Source: an uncultured Gammaproteobacteria bacterium (lineage in GTDB: Bacteria > Pseudomonadota > Gammaproteobacteria > SZUA-140). From it: a DNA stretch of 11,663 bases. The notes below the pieces were generated by a model, which saw nothing but the letters and a program-made list of their open reading frames with translations, was not told where the DNA came from and did not search any database. Position 1 is the first letter of the stretch. Each line of letters begins with the position of its first letter. Below, in pieces: positions 6,503-11,663 of the stretch. The DNA is taken from the NCBI GenBank assembly GCA_945788675.1, contig CALZMY010000096.1:1-11663 (forward strand). Direction: 5' to 3'. The position numbers and the translations under genes were made by a program.

Positions 6503-7807
6503 TTACGCACGCCACTTGAGTGAATAGTGCTCTGGCACCGCGCCACCATCTTTATCGATCGGTCCCAACGCCTCAATCTCAGGGCGCAACAACACTTGCT
6601 TCACCATCTCCGGGATCATCACTCTGCCAATCTCTTTGCCCATGCATTCATGCGAACCAAAACCAAAATGGAAGCTATTGCCATAGGGGCGCGCCGGATT
6701 AAAGGTGTCGGGATCATCAAAGGCCTCGGGATCGAACATCGCCGACAGCATCAACGGCATAATCGTCGTGCCTTTGGTAATCGTCATTTCTCGTTCCGTC
6801 CCTTTCGCGACAGTGTAGTCTTCGGCAGCGGTACGGAACATATATTTAAAGGCCGGGTTGAAACGCAGCGCCTCCCACACAATCGGGTCAAAGACATCGT
6901 TATCACCCGCTTTGGCAGCAGCAACGGCCTGCGTAAATATTTCAGGACGATCCAGTATCCCCTGCACCGCCTGGCTCACCGCCATTGATGTCGTCTCCAC
7001 CGCACCAATCAACAAACCACCGGCATTGATCCCCTGACGCAAGATATTGAAGTTGGCCTCTTTGGGATAATCTGCCTGCAAAATTCGATAAACCACGTCG
7101 TCTTTCGATTTCCCCAGCTTATTCATAATCCATTTACGTGCGATTAACAGGCCGATATAGAGGCCGAGCCAGCGGTTGGAACGCTCTCGATTTTTGATAA
7201 TCTCATTTGGATTCGGTTCATCATGAAAAAACTGATTATGAAATGCGTCGTACTGATTCCAGTAAGACCACTTAATCAAATGTTTTGGATCGATGCCATC
7301 AAGACCAAAGTGTTCCTGTACCATCGCAGTCGGCACGCTACGCGCATAGTCCGGTACCAGATCGATTGAGCCACCCGCCTCGTCCAGCGTCTCTTTAGCT
7401 TTAGCCGCGATAAACTCACGGATGCGCGGCAAGTCCTCACGTTTGAGCAGAGACAACATGATCGCCTTCTCGTTATTGTGCATCGGCGTATCATCTTCCG
7501 TCATCAGATAGTCGCCCATCTTGGGCTTGTAGAGCGCAACCGTAAAAGTGCGCGGAATACTGACCACCTCATTGAAATCATCAAAACGGGCAATCAGGGT
7601 ACAGACTGGAGTCTTCAATATCGGACGCTGCTCCCGCAGCTCCTTGAAAAAGGCGATCGGATAATCATTGATCCAGCTGCGCACCAGCGGCCACTGCTCT
7701 GTTTCCGGTGTACGATCAAAACGCTCAAGGAAACTGCCTGCGTGCGAAGCTTCGTCGCCAGTATCATTATGGGTCTCCTCTGCGAGTGCTCCTTCTACTG
7801 CATTCAT
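6503..7807 (-). CDS. Soluble bacterial cytochrome P450
   Basis: A 434-residue haem-thiolate enzyme, typically a monooxygenase needing a ferredoxin and reductase; neither is encoded here. The haem loop is FGFGSHECMG (381-390) with C388 as thiolate ligand. The K-helix ExxR is E312-A-L-R315. The I-helix has GAVETT (268-273... GAVETTS) with acid-alcohol pair E271-T272, so the usual oxygen-activation residues are kept. There is no N-terminal membrane helix; the first 35 residues are acidic and probably disordered. AAGGAG precedes the ATG. The HEC form of the haem loop recalls P450s that act on fatty-acid hydroperoxides, but this is recollection and not decisive. It is convergent with the two-haem lipoprotein, so the two are not in one operon. 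Family number and substrate are not assignable. Confidence 0.95.
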   Translation of the reverse strand: MNAVEGALAEETHNDTGDEASHAGSFLERFDRTPETEQWPLVRSWINDYPIAFFKELREQRPILKTPVCTLIARFDDFNEVVSIPRTFTVALYKPKMGDYLMTEDDTPMHNNEKAIMLSLLKREDLPRIREFIAAKAKETLDEAGGSIDLVPDYARSVPTAMVQEHFGLDGIDPKHLIKWSYWNQYDAFHNQFFHDEPNPNEIIKNRERSNRWLGLYIGLLIARKWIMNKLGKSKDDVVYRILQADYPKEANFNILRQGINAGGLLIGAVETTSMAVSQAVQGILDRPEIFTQAVAAAKAGDNDVFDPIVWEALRFNPAFKYMFRTAAEDYTVAKGTEREMTITKGTTIMPLMLSAMFDPEAFDDPDTFNPARPYGNSFHFGFGSHECMGKEIGRVMIPEMVKQVLLRPEIEALGPIDKDGGAVPEHYSLKWRA

Positions 7808-7836
7808 AGCCTTCTCCTTAATATTAGCTGAATCGA

Positions 7837-7864
7837 ATGATAACGACGCTATTCACCCAGTCAC
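7837..7864 (-). promoter_or_regulatory. Tentative P450 promoter
   Basis: On the minus strand GTGACT (7864-7859) and TATCAT (7842-7837) are spaced by 16 bases (4/6 and 5/6 of consensus), with about 30 bases to the ATG. An inverted repeat overlaps the -35. By eye only. Confidence 0.3.
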
Positions 7865-7873
7865 GCGAGTGAC
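7860..7873. repeat. Short inverted repeat overlapping the P450 -35
   Basis: GTCAC-GCGA-GTGAC is a perfect 5-bp inverted repeat with a four-base centre. It overlaps the candidate -35 of the P450 gene, a position suitable for a repressor. It could be chance. Confidence 0.4.
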
Positions 7874-7921
7874 GGGCAACCAAATTTCACCTCTTACATG
7901 GCTTATTCAAGACGTAGTGTC

Positions 7922-7943
7922 ATGAGATTATCTTTAATCTCAT
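7922..7943. repeat. Perfect 9-bp inverted repeat midway between divergent genes, candidate operator
   Basis: ATGAGATTA, four bases (TCTT), then TAATCTCAT. It lies about 115 bases from the P450 start and 130 from the start of the plus-strand membrane-protein gene. As no transcript is expected to end in a divergent intergenic region, a protein-binding site is more likely than a terminator. The rest of this 266-base gap (7808-8073) shows nothing else clear. Confidence 0.6.
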
Positions 7944-8073
7944 CAATATTGTCCATGCTGACAAATCATTGACGTATTATGCTCAAATCAGGACCGTCAC
8001 GCCTCGTTTTAGCTGCCCACTTTGCGTATAGTGAAAAGCCATAATAAATAGCGTATCAAATTAAGAGTGCAGC

Positions 8074-8655
8074 ATGAGTAAATTACAGGAATTATTGAAT
8101 GAGATACGTGAACTTGAAGCGCGTGTCGCTAGCGAAATCAATCGTGAAGCCGAGGCGCTCGGTTATACGATCAGGCGAGGACGCGCCCATTTTGAAGAGG
8201 AGGTACTAAAAAGACATCGCACCTTCGCTGTCAGTATCTCGCGTTATCTGCGTGAATCGTCACTGCGCATCATCATCACTGCCCCATTGATCTATAGCCT
8301 GCTGTTTCCCTTGCTGCTACTCGATCTTTTTATCGAGGTCTATCATCGCATCTGTTTTCCCGTTTACGGCATCCGCTATGTCAGGCGTAGTGACTACATC
8401 ATCATTGATCGTCACCGCCTGCAATACCTCAATGCCATCGAACGTGTACATTGTGTCTACTGTAGCTATGCTGGTGGCTTTCTCGCCTATGCACAGGAGA
8501 TCGCCGCCTGTACCGAGCAGTACTGGTGCCCGATCAAACATGCAGAAATGACGACCGCTGTCCATTCCCGTTATCATAAATTTACTGCCTATGGGGATGC
8601 TGAAAATTACCAGAAACGACTGGAAGCGTTACGCAAAGCCTTCAAAGAGGAATAA
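8074..8655 (+). CDS. Conserved-looking membrane protein with a CxxC...CPxxH cysteine set, function unknown
   Basis: A 193-residue protein. Residues 1-30 form a charged, probably coiled-coil helix (ELLNEIRELEARVASEINREA). One hydrophobic stretch of about 25 residues (65-89, rich in I, L, F) is probably membrane-embedded, possibly as a hairpin around P71 and P79. The C-terminal half carries C127-V-Y-C130, C146 and C152-P-I-K-H156 within the stretch HCVYCSYAGG ... TEQYWCPIKHA, arranged like a metal or Fe-S site. I recall similar YCxYANG...EQYWCPIKHA sequences annotated as hypothetical proteins in other proteobacteria, but no function. The Shine-Dalgarno is weak (AAGAG). A TATAGT hexamer at 8027-8032 could be a -10 but has no good -35. 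It is divergent from the P450 and followed by the four-cysteine small protein. Confidence 0.85.
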   Translation: MSKLQELLNEIRELEARVASEINREAEALGYTIRRGRAHFEEEVLKRHRTFAVSISRYLRESSLRIIITAPLIYSLLFPLLLLDLFIEVYHRICFPVYGIRYVRRSDYIIIDRHRLQYLNAIERVHCVYCSYAGGFLAYAQEIAACTEQYWCPIKHAEMTTAVHSRYHKFTAYGDAENYQKRLEALRKAFKEE

Positions 8656-8740
8656 TTAAGGAACCTGCCCTGAAAAAATTCTAAACTAATCTGACTTTAT
8701 GCCGCCAATACCGGAAAGAGCGGAGAAGGGACAGATTTTT

Positions 8741-8932
8741 ATGGCATCCAGCAGATACACCAGCGCCAAATGTGGTCAATGCGCCCAATGGAAAGTCACC
8801 AGAGATCCACTCGGGAGATGTAGCGTCGATCCAGAACATCAAACCACAATAGGCCGTTATGCTAAGGCATGTGGCGTCTTTGAAGAAGAAACCATCATAA
8901 AAAGACCGCCATCACGAAGCAAAGCCCTTTGA
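8741..8932 (+). CDS. Small four-cysteine protein, probably zinc-ribbon-like
   Basis: A 63-residue product. Cysteines C11-G-Q-C14, C27 and C44 form two half-sites, C11/C14 and C27/C44, that could hold one zinc ion or an Fe-S cluster; the CxxCxxW...GxC...C pattern recurs in small uncharacterised bacterial proteins. An in-frame ATG at 8699 would add 14 residues, but only the ATG at 8741 has a Shine-Dalgarno (GAAGGGA about nine bases ahead), and the extra residues are not cysteine-bearing. It starts 85 bases after the membrane-protein gene on the same strand and may share its transcript. The C-terminus is basic (KRPPSRSK). The stop is convergent with the 606-residue gene. Function unknown. Confidence 0.7.
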   Translation: MASSRYTSAKCGQCAQWKVTRDPLGRCSVDPEHQTTIGRYAKACGVFEEETIIKRPPSRSKAL

Positions 8933-8944
8933 TATACCACAAGC

Positions 8945-8966
8945 GCTGATTCTGCTTCGATTCAGC
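8945..8966. terminator. Weak hairpin between convergent genes
   Basis: GCTGATTC (8945-8952) pairs with GATTCAGC (8959-8966) with one T-T mismatch and a six-base loop. It is the only stem seen in the 57-base gap between two convergent genes, but no T-run follows on either strand. Confidence 0.25.
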
Positions 8967-8989
8967 ACAACTGCAAATCTCAACAACGA

Positions 8990-10810
8990 TCAAAAAGCAC
9001 GGTGGTCACGATCGAGCTTAGTCTTAAGTTTCATTCCCAACGCCGGTTTGGCGACTTCCTCAAACGAGAACTGATTGTAGGAAGCACTGTTGTTGAGCAA
9101 CGTCTTCAACGCCAGATATTTCAGCTCACTTCCAACCACTACGCTTAAAACCGTATTGTTACTATAAACGGCAGCGGGCACAATCACACTCGCGCGGCAA
9201 TCCCCTTCAGCCGGGATCATGATCGACCTAAAATATTCGCCGTTTTCTCCGACGCCTTTTAGCCCCTTGGTTGCGATGGTTACTGCTTGATCTGAGAGAA
9301 CCTGTACACCACAGCGAATATCGTTATTGGGTAACATCACCAACCAGCGCACAATACCGGCCTCCCATCGACCATCTGCATCGTTGACTGCTATCGCCAC
9401 CACATTCCCCACCGCAAGCGACGCATCGACCTGACCGCTGTCGCATACAATCGCCATACCCCCCGGGCTGGTATCGACCTGAATGCAGTCAGTGACTGTC
9501 AGTGGAGCAGACGCCCGCTCCTGACGACCTATCTCTGCCAGTCTGTTGGAATAGATCTTTTCCCACGCATCACTCTTCGTACTATCATCAAACTGTGAAA
9601 CACGGTTACCCTTAATATTGGATGCTGCACGTGATTCCATCTCCTCCCGCTCCCACGGGTTCTCATCTTCTGGCACTAGTGAAAGGTCATCCAGTGACCC
9701 GGTCTCCAGCTTATTCAAGTCATGATCAATGTGAAGTTCATCATACTCGGGATTAAAAGGGGCATCGTCACTCAGTGCACGATGACAATCGTGCAATCCC
9801 GAGATCAGCTTCATCGGAGTTTTGATCGGTTCACGCACAGTTTCTCGTTCACCTCGCGCACCCCAGGTACGACGCAGCCGAATATACATCGCCTGACGAG
9901 CCCGAACACTCAGCATATTGCATCCCTTCTGTCCCTCTTCAGCCAGTACCTCTATCTGTTCATCCATATGGGCCAACAAACGAGAGATATCAAAGATTCG
10001 TCCATCGTGAAACTTGAGTGGTTTTTCGGAGAAGATATGACTGGCGGGGGCATCGATGCCAAGATCAACGATGACACCTTCACGGAAGGTGTCATCAGAA
10101 CGTGACAACGAAGTTAACCTTGACCACTCGGCAAGCTGTTTATAGACCGATTCAGCCTCGCCCATCATCAGCCGTGATAGATCGGCCAGTGACAACAGCA
10201 ATATCTTTTTATAGAGTTCGTTGATTGATGTAGAGGCCTCTCCCTGTGCAGCACTGCCACTGATCGCAATATCAAGCACACTCATCTGTTCGGAGATAGC
10301 ATAGAGTTTGTGAATATCCTGCCAGGTACCCTCTTCCGGTGTACGATAAACCAGAAAACGCTCGATCAACTCCAGCGACATATAATGCAGCGCCTTAACA
10401 ATCGAAAAAAAGAGCGCCTGCTTATGCCTGGCAAGTAGCTTCTTGTCTGCAATCAGATCACTGATAATAATCTTGTGGCTGATGGCACATTCGGCAAGCA
10501 GTTGCTGCGGTCGCTGTTTCGACTTGAGTTGTTTCTCTGAAAGCGGCAACGAGTCACTATCAAAGCTGCGCGGGACAATTTTATAAAGCTTATCAACACG
10601 ATCAGACAGTAACGTCACCGCTTTGATACGCGCTTTTACATCGACCTGATGGCAATTAATATGGTGCAGTGCGTTCGTCACCTGTTCACAGCTGTGGGCA
10701 TAGTCCATCAGCGGCAACGCCTCAATCCACGTCCTGAGGGCCGGCTCACGAATATCGATTTCAGTCGGTGCTGCGTTCGCTCGCAAAGGGATGTTCAATC
10801 TATTATTCAT
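8990..10810 (-). CDS. Large helical protein with C-terminal PilZ-like domain, function unknown
   Basis: A 606-residue, probably cytoplasmic protein with no signal peptide or membrane helix. Residues 1-340 are predominantly helical. Residues 345-425 are acidic and probably a flexible linker (LDDLSLVPEDENPWEREEM). The C-terminal part carries DTSPGG at 446-451, which fits the PilZ (D/N)xSxxG motif, then VGNVVAIAV and RWEAGIVRWL (481-490) as in PilZ barrels. The RxxxR motif usual ahead of it is not clearly present; the nearest is RQER at 429-432. Cyclic di-GMP binding is therefore doubtful and the domain may be a non-binding PilZ. I recall proteins of this plan, annotated only as PilZ-domain proteins, in Pseudomonas and relatives. 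GTGAG precedes the ATG. It is divergent from purE and convergent with the small four-cysteine gene. Confidence 0.8.
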   Translation of the reverse strand: MNNRLNIPLRANAAPTEIDIREPALRTWIEALPLMDYAHSCEQVTNALHHINCHQVDVKARIKAVTLLSDRVDKLYKIVPRSFDSDSLPLSEKQLKSKQRPQQLLAECAISHKIIISDLIADKKLLARHKQALFFSIVKALHYMSLELIERFLVYRTPEEGTWQDIHKLYAISEQMSVLDIAISGSAAQGEASTSINELYKKILLLSLADLSRLMMGEAESVYKQLAEWSRLTSLSRSDDTFREGVIVDLGIDAPASHIFSEKPLKFHDGRIFDISRLLAHMDEQIEVLAEEGQKGCNMLSVRARQAMYIRLRRTWGARGERETVREPIKTPMKLISGLHDCHRALSDDAPFNPEYDELHIDHDLNKLETGSLDDLSLVPEDENPWEREEMESRAASNIKGNRVSQFDDSTKSDAWEKIYSNRLAEIGRQERASAPLTVTDCIQVDTSPGGMAIVCDSGQVDASLAVGNVVAIAVNDADGRWEAGIVRWLVMLPNNDIRCGVQVLSDQAVTIATKGLKGVGENGEYFRSIMIPAEGDCRASVIVPAAVYSNNTVLSVVVGSELKYLALKTLLNNSASYNQFSFEEVAKPALGMKLKTKLDRDHRAF

Positions 10811-10975
10811 AATGACTCACGAAGTTTAGTAGCGGCTTACATAAATATGCCCTTTCTTTCTATTTTTAGCGGCATCATTACCTATGAACTTAAGGGAAAG
10901 CAGACTGTTATCCTGAACTCGAACAAAAACTCAGCTGCGCGCTCTCTACCCCCTCTGTCGCCCCTCTAAAGGCGC

Positions 10976-11004
10976 CTGCCACAACCCATTTGTTCAGGTA
11001 TAAT
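10976..11004 (+). promoter_or_regulatory. purE-purK promoter, sigma-70 type
   Basis: CTGCCA (10976-10981) and a perfect TATAAT (10999-11004) are separated by 17 bases, about 40 bases ahead of the purE ATG. No palindrome resembling the E. coli PurR box was seen in 10811-11044, the intergenic region shared with the divergent 606-residue gene; nothing else clear is found there. Confidence 0.7.
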
Positions 11005-11044
11005 ACCGGCCATTCAATCAGATACGTGGCAAAGCGAGGGTTTC

Positions 11045-11545
11045 ATGCAACAAAATCAGGCACAGGTGGCGATCGTCATGGGCAGTAACAGCGACTGGCC
11101 CGTGATGCAACAGGCAGCCGAAATGCTGGCTGAATTCGGCGTTGCCTATGAGGCACAGGTAGTTTCTGCCCACCGAACCCCTGAATTGATGTTTGAATTC
11201 GCTGATGAGGCCCAGGCACGTGGTATCAAAGTGATCATCGCAGGGGCTGGCGGTGCCGCTCATCTGCCGGGCATGATCGCCGCCAAAACCACCCTGCCGG
11301 TACTTGGCGTACCCGTTCCCTCCCGTTACCTCAAAGGACAGGATTCGCTGCTCTCGATCGTACAGATGCCAAAAGGCGTGCCAGTCGCTACCTTCGCAAT
11401 CGGCGAGGCCGGTGCCGCTAACGCCGGACTGTTTGCGATCTCGATACTGGCCAATGAAGATGCCGCACTGGCACAGAAACTAACCGCATTCCGTGAAACA
11501 CAAAAAGAACGCGTCTTTGCAATGACGCTCGACGACCAGCCGTGA
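11045..11545 (+). CDS. purE: N5-carboxyaminoimidazole ribonucleotide mutase PurE
   Basis: Converts N5-CAIR, made by PurK, to CAIR in de novo purine synthesis in the cytoplasm. The 166-residue length is that of class I PurE (about 160-170). The phosphate-binding loop GSNSDW is at 13-18 and the catalytic histidine is H43 in SAHRTP, equivalent to H45 of E. coli. The glycine-rich GAGGAAHLPG (67-76) and the conserved GVPVPS (88-93) also fit. GAGGG lies five bases ahead of the ATG, and a near-consensus promoter precedes it. Its stop codon overlaps the GTG start of purK, so the two are translationally coupled. Confidence 0.98.
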   Translation: MQQNQAQVAIVMGSNSDWPVMQQAAEMLAEFGVAYEAQVVSAHRTPELMFEFADEAQARGIKVIIAGAGGAAHLPGMIAAKTTLPVLGVPVPSRYLKGQDSLLSIVQMPKGVPVATFAIGEAGAANAGLFAISILANEDAALAQKLTAFRETQKERVFAMTLDDQP

Positions 11546-11663
11546 GCCATCCCATCATCACTCCACCAGCAACGTTGGCGCTGCTGGGCGGCGGCCAACT
11601 TGGTCGCTTTTTCGTTCAGGCCGCACATGAACTGGGCTATCGCGTCATCGTACTCGACCCGGA
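11542..11663 (+). CDS. purK: N5-carboxyaminoimidazole ribonucleotide synthase PurK, first 40 codons only
   Basis: Uses ATP and bicarbonate to make N5-CAIR from AIR, the substrate of PurE. The reading frame from GTG overlaps the purE stop by four bases (GTGA). It encodes a short variable start and then LALLGGGQLGRFF (13-25) and LGYRVIVLDP (31-40), the typical nucleotide-fold start of PurK in the ATP-grasp family. The ATP-grasp domain lies beyond the right edge. GTG is the start because no ATG fits in frame before the GGGQLGR motif. Confidence 0.93.
   Translation, partial: MSHPIITPPATLALLGGGQLGRFFVQAAHELGYRVIVLDP

Noticed and set aside
10811..11044. PurR-type operator before purE
   Set aside because: I looked for an ACGCAAACGTTTGCGT-like palindrome and found none.
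1..11663. Mobile element, CRISPR array, tRNA or prophage genes
   Set aside because: No transposase, integrase, regularly spaced repeats, cloverleaf-like sequence or terminal inverted repeats were noticed on either strand.

Overview
The window reads as ordinary chromosome of a gammaproteobacterium-like organism. The class is inferred from the style of LigA, PurE/PurK and the two PilZ-type proteins and from moderate GC; no rRNA or tRNA is present to confirm it. Coding density is high. I saw no insertion sequence, CRISPR array, tRNA or phage gene.

Layout. Minus-strand block at the left: the 5' two thirds of ligA (NAD-dependent DNA ligase, running off the left edge), a PilZ-domain protein, a Y-family DNA polymerase and the SOS repressor lexA. 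The last two probably form a self-regulated lexA-polymerase operon. Its promoter carries an 11-bp tandem repeat that creates GTTC-N7-GTTC between the -35 and -10 hexamers. That is the alphaproteobacterial type of LexA operator, not the CTGT-N8-ACAG of Escherichia coli.

Centre: a plus-strand gene for a secreted two-haem c-type lipoprotein of the RoxA / fatty-acid dioxygenase-like group converges on a minus-strand soluble cytochrome P450. They share a strong bidirectional terminator with a GAAA loop. The lipoprotein gene has a run of eight G just after its lipobox, a possible slippage site. A shared role of the two haem enzymes in lipid or isoprenoid oxidation is a hypothesis only.

Right: an intergenic region with two inverted repeats separates the P450 from a plus-strand gene for a cysteine-containing membrane protein of unknown function. 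A 63-residue four-cysteine protein follows. Convergent to it is a 606-residue mostly helical protein with a C-terminal PilZ-like domain. Divergent from that is the purine pair purE-purK, with a near-consensus sigma-70 promoter; the start codon of purK (GTG) overlaps the purE stop, and purK runs off the right edge.

The genes fall into DNA repair/replication (ligA, polymerase, lexA), possible c-di-GMP response (two PilZ-type proteins), haem oxidation chemistry (lipoprotein and P450), purine synthesis (purE, purK) and two unassigned cysteine proteins. The window ends cut both ligA and purK.
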